Positions 25,355 through 37,515 are shown, counted from the stretch's first letter. The stretch: DNA of 64,000 nucleotides from Siphlonurus alternatus (GCA_949825025.1 OX463781.1:4939370-5003369); one strand, 5' to 3'. Numbers and translations: made by a program. The notes: generated from the letters alone by a model not told the origin.

Positions 25355-25590
25355 CTAGTTTAAAAATTACGTGTTCAACTCATCCTTTTCACGTCTAAAC
25401 CTAATCTTTTTAACTCAAAAACACAGCTTATTTCTTCCTCGCCCAAAGTGCATTAGGATGAAATAGAGACAATATTTCTAACATTTTATGGTAAAAAGAG
25501 GAAAGAAGACGTAATCTTGTTTTTCCATCTAAAATGATGCAAAATAGGAGAGAAATAGACGAAGCTTTGTAACGAATAAAATATATGGAA
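25355..25590 (+). mobile_element. Rep-A copy
   Basis: CTAGTTTAAAAATTACGTGT opening, AACTCATCCTTTTCACGTCT, ending GACGAAGCTTTGTAACGAAT. Confidence 0.65.
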
Positions 25591-25719
25591 TGACTTGGGA
25601 ACATTCATGCATATTGTTGCTTCTTTTTGTACTTAAAATTGAACTTAAAAAGAAACACGACAATCGTAGCTACAGTAAGTTCATTATTGCATTATTACAA
25701 TAATCATTAAATCTAAGTC

Positions 25720-25975
25720 AATATTTGCCGACACAAGCTGGTTTTAAGCTTAGTCTGCGTCCTAGATAGTGCCAACTCTGCTTGTTATTGCTAGCTGAAA
25801 CAACAACATCTGATCAGATGGGGAGACGATAATTACTGGTGGGATAATCCAAGCGAAATAACGAGGAGAAAGCAAATATTGTTGCACGATCATTAGTTGA
25901 CCACTTGGCTTAAGATATCAGCTGTGAAAACAGAGAATTAGTCTGAGATTCTGGAGAGATTTCAAGTGTTATTTG
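25720..25975. other. Low-copy block, candidate conserved noncoding element
   Basis: No internal repeat and no match to other parts of the window. It contains GATAATTACT, GGGATAATCC (K50-homeodomain-like) and CAGCTG sites. Function inferred only from composition and isolation among repeats. Confidence 0.22.
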
Positions 25976-26156
25976 CACATATGTACTTCTAAAGCCAGGC
26001 AAAATGTTATATATTTATTTTAATTGTTTTTTTTTACGAGTTCAAAATATTTACACTTTGCCATGCACAATGGTATGATACATGTTTATTTTAATTGTTT
26101 GCTTTCCTTAAGCCCGAGCAAAAAGTTCGGCGTGTATTTTAAAAATAGGGGCTACG

Positions 26157-26171
<15 letters not shown>

Positions 26172-26188
<17 letters not shown>

Positions 26189-26193
26189 TTTTT
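26172..26193. repeat. Poly-T tract
   Basis: Uninterrupted T run of more than 20 bases, possibly a retroelement tail. Confidence 0.6.
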
Positions 26194-26912
26194 ACGAAAC
26201 TGAAATGTGTCAAAAATCCTAATTTTTTCCTACATCACTGAACATATATATTTGGATATATTTCGGAGGATGGATCCCGACTTTCTTCAGATATGTTGGC
26301 GCATGCGCAGAGCCGCTAACTGAACAGCGGCAGAGGTGAAGAGATATCTTAGGATATCTGACAAAATGGGAAAAAAGGACATGCCAAGTACCGGCGATCG
26401 AAGCTTCGGTTGCTGAGACTTGCAATTCTTCGGCCAAATTTGTTGAGCACATATTTTGTAATTCAGCGGTTAAAAAATTCTGAAAAAAAAAAATAAAAAT
26501 AAAGGCTTATAAGAAGAGAAGAAGATCTACCTAATTAATTTGAAAAATATCTATTGATGACTTTTTTTGTGTCCCAATTTTCAGGTAATATACCTTAAAA
26601 TCACATTACGAGATTAGCTGCTCTACAAAATTAGCAAAAGTTATCTAGAAACAATTTTGATAAAGATGGATTGACAATCCTGCAGCTTGTAGCGTGGATA
26701 CACACACGATCAAGAGGATCAAGCTGCTTACCTTTCCTTTTGTCTCTATATGTATCTTCCAACCAATCAGAATCGTCTAGGGATGTGTTAATCTCGCATA
26801 GTTTCAATAGAGATTATTAACTAATACCATATAGGATTATATTGCGAAATCTGTATATTAAATTTACCTTGTCATTTACTATGTATATATCGATGGTGTT
26901 CCGTCAAATCGG

Positions 26913-27125
26913 ACTAACTCGTTTTATCGCGATTTGCAAAAGCGAGCAACTCGTTTTATCGCGCGCGCTCAAAAAGGACTAACTCATTTTATCTCAGCCG
27001 CTCAAAAACGATCAACTCGTTTTATCGCGTGCGCTCAAAAAAGACTAACTCATTTTATCTCGGCTGCGCAAAAACGATTAACTCGTTTTATCACGGCTGT
27101 GCAAAAACGATTATCTTTTTTTATC
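26913..27125 (+). repeat. 33 bp tandem array, left end of Rep-J
   Basis: About six to seven diverged units alternating CTCGTTTTATCGCG and CTCATTTTATCTC. Because 33 is a multiple of 3, a frame stays open (TRFIARAQKGLTHFISAAQK...); it is not a gene. Confidence 0.85.
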
Positions 27126-27930
27126 GCTGATGTTGATTTAAAAACTTGAAGGAAATGAATAGTAATTTTTTTTGGTGGCCTAAATATTTTTTCATCTAAT
27201 GTTTAGTAGATATTTAGTTATTTACTTTACAATATTAATATTTTATATAAAATTTTTTAATTTTCTTTTTTTTTTATGAATTGTAAAACTTTGTTATTTA
27301 ATTTAATTTACTGATTTGTAATTAAATTAAAATTATTTGAATTGAATATAACATAATAATATTAACAGTATTAACATGTTAAAAAAAATTAAAAAAAAAG
27401 AGGTGAGAAAATATAATGTATAAAGTTTTATTGTAAATTTTCCCTTTTTTTATTATTTGTATAGTAATAACATATTACAAGTGCAAAAAATTACCAATTT
27501 ACACATATATTTTTCATTGACACGTACTTACTATTATTACCTACATTTCTTTCTTCAACATAATAAAGTTTAACTTAATTTATGCATCAATTTACAATAT
27601 TCTTCAAATTTACTGTGTTATAGTATTGAGAAGTAAAATCAAAATGAATGCAGTTTGCATTTTTAGGAAATTATTGACTCCACTTATTATTATATTATTG
27701 CCACCGAAAATTTGTAACAAAAGCAGTGGCTTAACATTTTGTTTAAAGTTATGCTAATATTGCGTCAACAATTTTTATTTTCATACAAAAATATTCACAT
27801 AAGCCCATATTCACAATTTCTTTGAATAAAAATTGAATTGAAAATAAATTTAAAATAAAATAAAACACATTGTATTTTTCCTTCACATTGGTATTAAATA
27901 ACAACACATTATAGTGTAATAATTGTAACA

Positions 27931-28396
27931 ACAATGGGCTTACAGGTGTAATTTTTTTACTGGCTCAATCAAAAGAGGAGGTCGAAAAATATCCTTTAGA
28001 ATTTTTTTCGATTTTTTTAAGCACTGCATCATACCTAAAGTGGAGATTAAAAATATCTCTTAACCTGGAGGCTCCATCCGCAACGCCTATGACGTCATTA
28101 CATTCTTTGGGTCAACTATTTAATGTTTTTAAACAAACACGTTGCTATGGAAACAAATGATATTTTTTATAAACAAGCAACAATGCAATAACTTTTTACA
28201 AGTGTTATATAGTTGACCCAAAGAATGAAGTGACGTCATAGGCGTTGCGGATGGAACCTCCAGGTCAAGATACATTTTTAATCTCCATTTTAGGTATGAT
28301 GCAGTGCTAAAAAAATCGCAAAAAAATCTAAGGTTTATTTTTCGAATTCCTCTTTTGATTGAGCCAGTAAAAAAATTCACCCCGTAAGCCCATTTG
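27931..28396. mobile_element. Rep-B fold-back element (long-arm subfamily)
   Basis: Ends ATGGGCTTACAGGTG and CCCGTAAGCCCAT. Arms contain CTGGAGGCTCCATCCGCAAC and its complement, with TGACGTCA at 28090 and 28231. A loop of about 80 nt. Confidence 0.8.
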
Positions 28397-28670
28397 TTGC
28401 ACCAATTATTATTATTTATTCTACCTATTTTAAGTAATGAATACAGTCAAAGAAAAAATATGCATATCAATACATCATATTAATATAATTTAGACACCTT
28501 CATCTGATGGAGATCACAACAAGTTTTAAGCATCATGTAATAATACATGCACCAGCAAGAGTACATCATTGGAACCAATACTCTTTAACGAATGAGGCTA
28601 CTTGCCTTCAGTAAAAATATTCACAATCTTTTGATGTTAAAACAATCAAGAAATTCATTAGACTGCTAAC

Positions 28671-28932
28671 CTAGTTTAAACTCTTCGTCTTCAACTCATC
28701 CATTACACGTCTATAACTAATATATCGTTTAACGTCTAAAACACATCTTCTTTTTCCTAGCTTAAAAAGAGGAAGAAATAAAGAATATATTTCAAACATT
28801 TTGTGCTCAAGGAGAGAAAGAAAGACGTAATCTCGTCTTTTTATCTCTTTCTTCCTCTAAAATGGTGCATAATAGGAGGAAAAAAGATGATAACAGAGCA
28901 AAAATAAGTTGCAATTTTTATTACAATTCAGT
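28671..28932 (+). mobile_element. Rep-A copy
   Basis: CTTCGTCTTCAACTCATCCA opening, GCTCAAGGAGAGAAAGAAAG inside, closing AAATAAGTTGCAATTTTTAT. Confidence 0.65.
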
Positions 28933-29269
28933 TATATTAAAAATATGTAATGATTAAAAAAAGGGACATAAAAAGAATATTGAGCAAAAAAAAAAAAGAA
29001 CAACAATCTCAACAATTATAGTAACACGATTATTGTCCACATGGAAAATCATGTATTGTGAACTAAAAATGTATTTAAAATCGAAAACTTTCACTCTTAA
29101 AACAAAACATTACAGTTGTACACATTATATAACAGTTCCCCAATCATCTTCAAAAAAAGGACGTTACTCTTTTTACCTAAATTTAACACTAATAGTCCCT
29201 ATCAGAACTTAATTAAGAAAATAATAATTACTTAAATGGCAATCAGTGCTGAATTGTAGTAATTCTTAA

Positions 29270-29974
29270 AGGCCTCATGAACCTTTTCACAGTATTTACT
29301 ACACGATTAGCTTTGCTTCAGTGTGATTCGGCTGCATGATTTTTTTTTGTTTTAGTAGCACAAATATCAGAGATAATAGCCGATGAAAAAGCACCTGTGA
29401 CGTCACTCACGCTCATTCAGCGGTGACAATATAGGGAAATTCCTGCAAAAGATAGGTTCACTACCGCTGCAACCACGGCCACAATTTTACTTCTGGAATT
29501 TTGAAACTTAACCAGGGCAGTCTTGATAGTATTTGTCAAATAGACGGAAAGATTTTTTTTGGTGAAGTGTGTACAGACTGATTTTTTGCGGTAGCAAGAT
29601 AAGCGAAAAATTTAACATTGTTTCCCTATACAACATTTACGCTCCTCTTTCTACCGCAATAACTCGGTTTGTATGAATGTCATAAAAAAAAATCTTTCAG
29701 GCTATTTGAAAAATACTATCAAGACTGTCCTGGTAAAGTTTCAAAATTACAGAAGTCAAATTGTGGCCATGGTTGAAGCGAGAGTCAACCTATCTTTTGC
29801 AGGGATTTCCCTATATAGTTGCCGCTGAATGAGCGTGAGTGACGTCACAGGTTCCTTTTCATCGGCTATTATCTCTGATATTTGTGCTACTGAAACAAAA
29901 AATTTTATGCAGCCGAATCATACTAAAGCAAAGCTAACCGTGTACTTAATATTGTGCAAAGGTTCATGAGGCCT
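29270..29974. mobile_element. Rep-I1: 705 bp TTAA fold-back (piggyBac-like)
   Basis: Ends AGGCCTCATGAACCTTT and AAAGGTTCATGAGGCCT flanked by TTAA at 29266-29269 and 29975-29978. Long arms include GATAATAGCCGATGAAAAG and TGACGTCACTCACGCTCATT, with mirror TGACGTCA at 29840. No ORF. A second copy lies at 53077. Confidence 0.85.
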
Positions 29975-30419
29975 TTAAATCACAAGCCAGGACAACACCC
30001 GTTTGTGAAAGATGTGACGACATGATCTGCAGAACAGAAATATTTTTTTACTTTGATATTTCTCTGTATTTTATAAAAAATATATACTCATTATATTCTA
30101 TGTTTAATAAATAATCATACAATATAACAAATATACATATTATAATATGTATTAATTATATTTTTTGGCATGATATTTACCTCTGTAGGTCGAATCCATC
30201 CACATTTCTTTGTTGACAATAAATTGTGGGAAACAGCTGTTTTTTCAGCTGATTTTTAATATTGTAATTCCAGGTTACACTAATAAATAACGCAAAATGA
30301 CCTGTTTTATTAATTAAAAAATTTAGAAATCCAAATCATTATTTAATTAAAAAAGACAGATAAATGTTCGCAAGGTAACATACTTGCACGAGATAGTCCT
30401 TTTTGGGAAACATTTTAGT

Positions 30420-30625
30420 CGTTTTTGCACAGCCGCGATAAAACGAGTTAATCATTTTTGCGCGGCCGAGATAAAATGAGTTAGTCCTTTTTGAGCGTGC
30501 GCGATAAAACGAGTTGATCGTTTTTGAGCGGCTGAGATAAAATGAGTTAGTCCTTTTTGAGCGCGCGCGATAAAACGAGTTGTTCGCTTTTGCAAATCGC
30601 GATAAAACGAGTTGGTCCAATTTGA
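30420..30625 (-). repeat. 33 bp tandem array, right end of Rep-J
   Basis: GATAAAACGAGTT and GATAAAATGAGTTAGTCC units alternating, the inverse of the array at 26913. Confidence 0.85.
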
Positions 30626-30859
30626 CGGAACACCATCGATATATAATTAGAAATTTCTATACAATATATAGATCTAGTTAATTAACATTGAAAATGCCTA
30701 ACGTTATATTGTGTGGTTATAATTATCTCTATATACTTAGTAATGAGTATTGATTATGAGAATATAACCTAAATACGTATTGTTTAGTTAAAGTCAATTT
30801 TACATTATGGTATGTTATATACAGTACAATATAATCTTAAAAGTATAACAAAATTAATC

Positions 30860-31050
30860 TTATGGTCGTGAGTTCGATCCCAGGCACCTCCAAACTTTTT
30901 CACATAGCGGTTGCTTTATAAAAAATATCCATGACTCCTACATCCGTGAGAGGTGATTTTTGGCATCCTTCATTGATTGCTGACAGTCCCGACTGAGGTT
31001 TCTGTGGTTCTTTTAGTCAAAGCCAGATGAACGTTAGCAAAATAAAATAA
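30860..31050 (+). mobile_element. SINE-like fragment with B-box
   Basis: GTCGTGAGTTCGATCCCAGG matches a tRNA B-box. It is followed by TAGCGGTTGCT, CATCCGTGAGAGGTGATTTT and GACTGAGGTTTCTG, the same order as at 61098-61330. The A-box is not obvious. Confidence 0.55.
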
Positions 31051-31074
31051 AAACAACATGTTTAATGTACAGTT

Positions 31075-31183
31075 GTCACCTCGGAAAATTTCTCTTTGCA
31101 GCCTTGTTAAACACCATAAGAATAGCACAGGACATGGTGATTAACAAGACTGCAAGTGGGAAATTTTCCAAGGCGACAAGTAT
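31075..31183. mobile_element. Rep-H hairpin element
   Basis: CACCTCGGAAAATTTCTC opposite GGGAAATTTTCCAAGGCG. Inner GCCTTGTTAAACACCAT opposite ATGGTGATTAACAAG. Confidence 0.7.
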
Positions 31184-31347
31184 ATGATAATAAGATTTTA
31201 AGCATTCTGATCTTCAATACTTCTTGTTCGACAAAAAAGCTTATAACCAGAATGCAATGTTCCCATCAATTTCACTACGTTTACATGACGGTGTTTATAA
31301 TGTAGTCATTGATGACGGATAATGTTATTCTTAGGAGACGACACCAT

Positions 31348-31558
31348 AGTTGAAAAATTACGTCTTCAATTCATTCTTTACTCGTCTAAGCCTAATCTTT
31401 TTACCTCTTAAACACATTTTTATTTCCTCTTCGCTCAAAGTGAGGATGCTGAAATGAAGACAATATTTCTAATATTTTATGTTCAAGAAGCGTACAAAAG
31501 ACGAGAGGAGAGCTGAGCTAAATAGCAAATAAAATATGAAATTTATTTCAACTCGGGC
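31348..31558 (+). mobile_element. Rep-A copy
   Basis: AGTTGAAAAATTACGTCTTC to ATTTATTTCAACTCGGG, internally shortened. Confidence 0.72.
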
Positions 31559-31971
31559 ATTAACGGACGACATATGATTGAGATGGATCAATTCGCCTTG
31601 AGGTTAGGCAATATGTTCAGCACAAAAATAAAGCTGGTTGCATAATGAACAGGGTCAATCTGGATAACGATTGACAACAAATATTTTCTTACACATTGAC
31701 GTATAATTTTATTGAGGGCATAGTGGTAAAATATGTATATCAATCTTTTGTCAGTAAAAGTTTGTTTCGTATTTTTTTTTTCAATGATAATTAATGAACT
31801 GCAGTGAATATAATTTTACTATAGTATTAAATCCCATTTAATTGTCGGGTCATCAATTATATTTTATACAGTTTTTTTATTTAAAATTTATAACATTGAA
31901 ACTTCACAACTTTTTACTATACTATCATATTCTTATTAAAAACTCAACAAAAAATTACACAGCTCCACAGA

Positions 31972-32172
31972 TTGCGACCTCATTCCAAAAGGTTTCCACG
32001 CTCACTCTGCATGCAAATCAGCTGGACAGTCATTTCCGGTGACCGGAAGTTGCTACTACTGCCATCTGGTGTCGTTGCTATTAAGTCACATGAATTATTC
32101 AAAACTGATTTTAGCGAACAGGAAATTGAGCTGAAAATTCAATATCTGAATGAATTTTTAAATAATCACTAA
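31972..32172 (+). other. Unassigned ORF, 66 codons
   Basis: The last two-thirds reads SGDRKLLLLPSGVVAIKSHE, LFKTDFSEQEIELKIQYL and NEFLNNH before TAA. The amphipathic acidic/hydrophobic ending looks more protein-like than most frames here. No domain recognised, no Kozak-like start and no supporting neighbour. Confidence 0.2.
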
Positions 32173-32540
32173 TGACAAAATCATTTGGTGCATGTTATTT
32201 TATACACACACCATTAAAGGTATTGTCATGTTCAACTGAGTGCCCAAATTTAACATTCAGCTTGTTATTGAATACATTTTTATTATTCTTATAATATTGG
32301 AAGCAAAATTTATTGTTACCGAAATATGTAATAGTGAAATTAAAATTAAATTTTGTGTTCTTTTGTGAGAATTTAATATTTAAATTCTTCAGCCAAGTGT
32401 ATAATACAATAAAATAAATTTCAACTGCATATTTTAGATTATTTTTAATACATTCAATCATATAATTTGATTCAAAATAAGAAAAACTGTACGTTATTAT
32501 ATGTCATGATTTTTTTTAAATTTTGTATAAATTGATATAT

Positions 32541-33243
32541 AATGGACAACTTGTATGATTTTTTTATTGCAGAAATGGAAAGAGAGCATCAAATTATCCT
32601 ATTATGATTTTTTTTTTTTTGAGAATATTTAGAGGTCGGGAACTATTTCTAAAAAAAAAATAATAAAAGAAGCAGTTATTCAAAGTCCAGGTTTGAACCC
32701 ATGTCCCTCTTATTCCCTATCCTTTTATTAAGAAGCTTATGCAAATTGATGCCTTCCTCTGCATTTTCAGTAATTTTTTAAAAATAGTTCCCGAGCTCTA
32801 ACAAATCAGGAAAGAAGACCAGAGAAGCGCATTAAAGGAGGGGAACCGCTGCAGCTTTTAATTTTTGTAATTTTGTTGATGCAATAAAACATATATCTGT
32901 ACCAAAAAAACACCATCTTCCCTCTCTTTCTCTGACTTTCAGCTTTTGAAAATTAAAACGGTCAAAAAAGTTGCACCAATGACGTAATTTCACACCAAAG
33001 GGAAGCAGCCAAAGCGCGAGGGGTTTCTAGAGAGACGCGCTTTGATTGGCTGCTTCCCTTTGGCGTGAAATTAAGTCATGATGCAACTTTTTTGAACGTC
33101 TTAACTTTCAACTGCAGGAAGTCAGGGAAGGAGGAGGAAGATGGTGTTTTTTTGGTGCAGAAATATGTTTCACTGCATCAACAAAATTAAAAAAAATATA
33201 TATAAAATTTGAAGCCGTTCCCCTCCTTTAAGTTGTCCATTAA
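32541..33243. mobile_element. Rep-B copy split by a TTAA fold-back
   Basis: ATGGACAACTTGTATG left end and GTTGTCCAT right end at 33234-33242 belong to one Rep-B copy. The right part was separated by the element at 32836-33227, so the Rep-B copy is older. Confidence 0.7.
32836..33227. mobile_element. Rep-I2: 392 bp TTAA fold-back
   Basis: AGGAGGGGAACCG and CGTTCCCCTCCT ends flanked by TTAA at 32832-32835 and 33228-33231. Long arms contain CAAAGGGAAGCAGCCAAAGC and its complement. Inserted in a Rep-B copy. Confidence 0.8.
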
Positions 33244-33766
33244 TAGACCGCAATGTAACTTTTATTGAGTCTACCTTTTATAATTAGCAAATTGCTCACT
33301 GAACCAAATTGAATCTAATAATATTGAAACCTGTTCCACGAGTAAAAATAATAATAGTGTTATCCAAGATGGCCGCCATTTACATTCAGGGCAACTGCGC
33401 TTGAGTCACACACACCCATGTAACCCCACCTTGATATATTTGATGAGATCTACTATAGATAGCAGCACCTCCGTGTGTGTTTATGAAGTTGCAATCAACT
33501 CGCATTCAAGTGGGAAATATTATGTGAGATATAAAGTGGCTTTAATGACACTACCGAGTGTTTAATGTTAGCAATATAAATTATTATGATACAATAAAAC
33601 GGAGGTGCTAAGTAATGACTTAATAAACCTCATCACTGTCATTAATTTTACTTTTATTTCTTCCACAACCTCAAATTTTATTATATTTGTACATGTTTTT
33701 AATTTATCTTTATTCGTTTTAATAGTTTTAATTTGAAAAGAGATTTTAAAAGTATTTTGTCGAGTT

Positions 33767-34050
33767 AAGGGTAAGATAATATTTATTTCCAATGTTAAAA
33801 ATATTTCCACACATGAAAATTATGGAAATTGAAATGTTCACCTCTATATACATCCCCTATCAGTAGCTAAATTATCATATACAAATTTGAGCTAGTTTTT
33901 GAGATATGAATGTATAAGTTTGACTACTTTAACATTGAGAAATGTAACTTTTACGTTAAATTAGTCAACTTCAAAATTTAATAACCCAAAATCTAGATCG
34001 AATTTGTATACCTGATATTTTAGATAGTAGGGGATGTAGAGAAGAATATT
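33767..34050. mobile_element. Rep-K fold-back, truncated
   Basis: TAAGGGTAAGATAATATTT start, then CCCCTATCAGTAGCTAAATT opposite GATATTTTAGATAGTAGGGG. A fuller copy is at 40277-40613. The right end is cut by a SINE-like fragment. Confidence 0.6.
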
Positions 34051-34145
34051 ACGCGTCCCAGCATTCGCTGAGGTGAGACTGAGGGAACCGTGGAAAACCT
34101 CAGTCAGGACGGACACCTCTACTTATTCTCAATGGACCTTTGATA
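34051..34145 (+). mobile_element. SINE-like fragment
   Basis: CCCAGCATTCGCTGAGGTGA, GGGAACCGTGGAAAACC and CACCTCTACTTATT. The same blocks in the same order are at 35904. Confidence 0.5.
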
Positions 34146-35033
34146 TGGATGTTTCATATTATTCAAATTATAATGAGCTAAAACGCTATTAAATAAAGAT
34201 ATAAACTTACTAATTAATATCAAATTGTTTACGTTGCATGGCTATGGTTTATCAGTGACAGCTAGTACTTACTTAACATCAATATCAGAAACTTAAATAT
34301 TATAAATTTAATGTTATAAAATTTACAGTATAAATTTATAGCTACTTTTTTAAAAATGTTACATAAAAAAAAGAGTGGTTACATTTTAATACTTCTCTGT
34401 TTGGTGCTTAAATTTTTCAATCAAAGTGAATGGCGTGCTCGCTGTAAGTTAAGCGCAAGTTTAAAATTAAAATGCCGGCGCATGCAGACAGCAGCGGGAC
34501 GAGCGAAGATGAGAAAGGTGCTCCTCTAATCGCCTTTACTTATTAAAAAGTTGAGCGTGTAACACGCCAGGCTTGCTCATTAAACTTCTTTCCAGCTGAC
34601 TTTCTGTAGGATAAGGGTTGATTATTATATGGACAGTTTGTGTTGCTTAAACGGATCAAACAATCACAATTTAATTGTGTGAAATTAGAAAAACAATTTT
34701 TGTTTTGTTTTTGTACTGTTTTTGTTTTGTTTATTTCGGTATTTGTTCTTATTATTTTTTTTAGTACCATTCATATTAATATAATCATTCAATAATACTT
34801 TCACAATTTTTGTTTTCCCTCTAAAAAATGGTACAAAATAGAAGGTAATTTGACAAGGAGAGAACTTAGTTTTTGTTAATAGTTTTTGCTATAATAATGC
34901 TTTTCACTTTTGCATTCCATTATATTTTTTTACATAAAAATTGCTTCTAACAAAATGTTATTTTAATTTACAGATTTTATTGTATTTTGTCCAAATTTGT
35001 GCCAAATAAAAAATTGGACACGATTAAGGTGGA
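34146..35033. other. AT-rich DNA, nothing recognised
   Basis: A short GC-richer patch near 34435-34520 is not assigned. The minus ORF at 34543-34770 has no recognisable family. Confidence 0.4.
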
Positions 35034-35036
35034 TTT

Positions 35037-35264
35037 ACATTGACTATTTCCAGTTTGCGATGCGAATAACATGCACTTGCTTTAACATCCATTGGTAGCA
35101 AATAATATTTAGCAATTAAATAGAGTATCAAAAAAAAAAAAAAAAAACGAATTTGCCGGGTGCCGAAACCCGGCGAATTCGATTGTGGCATAGGATTTTA
35201 TGCAGCTTGTGCGAAAAAATCGCGTCGCATCGCTGTCGCTGTTGTTACTCATGTAAAACCGCCA
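35037..35264. mobile_element. Rep-E MITE, TTA duplication
   Basis: AGGTGGATTTACATTGACTA left and GTAAAACCGCCA right, flanked by TTA at 35034-35036 and 35265-35267. Inner CATGCACTTGCTTTAACATC and GCGTCGCATCGCTGTCGCTG. Confidence 0.75.
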
Positions 35265-35498
35265 TTAAAAAATAAATTCTTGGGAGGCATGTAAATATAA
35301 CATAAATTCTATAAAACATTTTATCATTGGAGTAAAATATTGATTTTAATTCAATTCTTTTCAATGCATGATGCGTTTCATTGTTTTTTAAAATTGGAAT
35401 TATTTTCAACTTTTACGCAGAATTTATAAAAAAGAATTCATACACTTCATTTATAAAACCATATGGCACATATAAAAAATATATTTTTTTGCTTCAAA

Positions 35499-35643
35499 TG
35501 GTTTGGTGTGACGCCAAATGCTGTGGATTTCCATACAAATGCTCGTGCCAAAAAACGTCAATATCTCCTCATCGTGTCGCCGCAGTAAACTTCTCCTCTC
35601 TTGTTATCTCCAGCAAATATTGTCAGATTTGGTCAGAGTGCTA
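35499..35643 (+). other. Unassigned short ORF, Cys-rich
   Basis: Reads MVWCDAKCCGFPYKCSCQ, then KTSISPHRVAAVNFSSLV, and ends in TAG. It has six cysteines in about 20 residues but no signal peptide and no known spacing pattern. Possibly part of a degenerate repeat. Confidence 0.12.
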
Positions 35644-35903
35644 GTACCTGTCACCAGATATATGTAACCGTCATTTAACCTTCAAATAACAATAAATAAT
35701 GTCATATGTCATCGAAGTAATGTATTATACCATACATGGCAATTTTAAGAGGAAGTATGATGTATCACGAAACAAGATACAACTTACTGTTGTCGATTTT
35801 TTTTTTTTTTTTTTTTACAAGGATACACCCTTAAGAGCTTAAAGCTCGCAGCGGAGTAAAGAACAGGGATAAGGTAGAGAAAGGATGGCGGCCACGGTCT
35901 GTT

Positions 35904-36105
35904 AGCGTCTCGGCATTCGCTGAGATGAGACTGAGGGAACTGTGTAAAACCTTATTCAGGACGGGCACCTCTACTTTTTATCAATGCACCAAAGTGACGT
36001 CCAAAGCCTGGGGAACCACACACAAGTGCATCACTACACTGGGTGGAAAGCGAGACGAATTTACCCCAGGGAGGGAGTATCGGGATTTTTACTTAAAAAG
36101 GTCAA
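35904..36105 (+). mobile_element. SINE-like fragment
   Basis: CTCGGCATTCGCTGAGATGA, GACGGGCACCTCTACTT, GCCTGGGGAACCACACAC and TTTACCCCAGGGAGGGA. The related copy at 56043 keeps the same block order. The small plus ORF here is a by-product. Confidence 0.5.
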
Positions 36106-36996
36106 AATGCACTGCGCCAACCTCATAATGCAAATGATTTTAGTTGTAAATTTATTAATATGATTTGAAAAATTTTAGTTTTCAATTTTTAAAGTTCCTG
36201 TAAAACAATACAAAACATAAATTACACCTCCAAACCTACCTTCGTTTCGTATAAATTGCAAATTACAATTTAACCGCTCTGAAATTTTCTGATTTTTCTT
36301 ATGTATATATATATAATTTCATATAAAATACAAATAATGTCTTCTTGAACATTTTTACTCGTTGAATTTTTGTATTTTATAACTTGTTAACTTTCATGTG
36401 AAATTTCGGTGATAATGAAGACATTTAGATGCAGGGAATATAACGTGAAAAAGTTGACTATCATCTGGGTCAATTATGGAACAGAGAGGAGGGGTGAAAA
36501 GAAATTATGAAGTATGAACAAGAAAAAAGAAAGGAAGCTGAGATACTTTAGTTTTGTTAAGAAAGAATCTCAAATTGTAAAAAGGAGGAAAATTTAACAG
36601 CCTAAAATGTCTATTATACTAAAATTTTATATATTTTTTTTTATATTCTTCTATACTTAAAGCACCTTTAAAAAATTAAGTAGTAAAATGAAACGATACA
36701 TAAATTTATAGCAAGCAATATACTAAAAATTTATTTAGATTATTCACTTTTTACACTTTTTTTTTTTAAAAACTAAAAAATATTGGTACCTAATTGCATA
36801 AATATAGTGTTTTAAAGATACACAATAATTACAATAAGTAAATTTTTACAGAAATTAGTCAAAATTCACTTTTAATTATAAAGTTACGTATATTAAAAAG
36901 AAAAAAGTACACTAAAATATGTACGTATCTAATTTTGATTAAAAATTTTACTCTTAAAGCCATTTAAGCTTAAATCAAGAAATGTTCCCTCTACAA
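36106..36996. other. AT-rich DNA, nothing recognised
   Basis: No gene, family copy or structured repeat seen. Confidence 0.45.
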
Positions 36997-37243
36997 CTCA
37001 ACTCAACTCAACTCAACTCAACTCAACTCAACTCAACTCAACTCAACTCAACTCAACTCAACTCAACTCAACTCAACTCAACTCAACTCAACTCAACTCA
37101 ACTCAACTCAACTCAACTCAACTCAACTCAACTCAACTCAACTCAACTCAACTCAACTCAACTCAACTCAACTCAACTCAACTCAACTCAACTCAACTCA
37201 ACTCAACTCAACTCAACTCAACTCAACTCAACTCAACTCAACT
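36997..37243. repeat. (AACTC)n pentanucleotide satellite
   Basis: About 49 perfect copies of AACTC without visible interruption. The translated frame (LNSTQ repeats) is an artefact. Confidence 0.97.
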
Positions 37244-37515
37244 TTCATAAAAACCACAGTTCAATTAATTGGAGTATCTCAATGAAAGTACTACTTTTAT
37301 TTTAAAACCATCCTCCTCATTGCTTGCTACTGTAATTATTATCTGCATTGTATAAGGCCATGAAATTAAAATTGAAATTTATCCTTTTGCTATTCCATTG
37401 AGTGTCAATTCAATTTGAATCTAGGAGGTCACAAAATCCAAGCATCATCACAAGGTTGTAGTGACGGTCAGGCTCTAGGGATAGCATTTATTCATGACAA
37501 ATTTCTAATTCTTAA

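Larger units (their letters stand above)
26886..30646. mobile_element. Rep-J: ~3.76 kb element with inverted ends made of 33 bp tandem repeats
   Basis: The outer end ATATATCGATGGTGTTCCGT is repeated in inverse orientation at 30646-30627. Each end continues into an array of 33 bp units (CTAACTCGTTTTATCGCG core, GCGCTCAAAAA). No transposase frame seen. Between the ends lie a Rep-B copy, a Rep-A copy and a TTAA fold-back, which would be later passengers. The design resembles Foldback-type elements; that assignment is inferred. An alternative is two independent inverted insertions. Confidence 0.6.

Noticed and set aside
26898..27125. CRISPR-like array
   Set aside because: Units are directly adjacent without unique spacers, in an insect nuclear context.
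26934..27149. 71-codon ORF with repeated AQKRLTRFI units
   Set aside because: The 33 bp tandem repeat keeps any stop-free frame open. The inverted array at 30420 is open in a different, unrelated frame, so there is no sign of protein-level constraint.
36982..37305. 107-codon plus-strand ORF of QLNST repeats
   Set aside because: It is the translation of the (AACTC)n array; a 5 bp unit with no stop in this frame stays open by construction.
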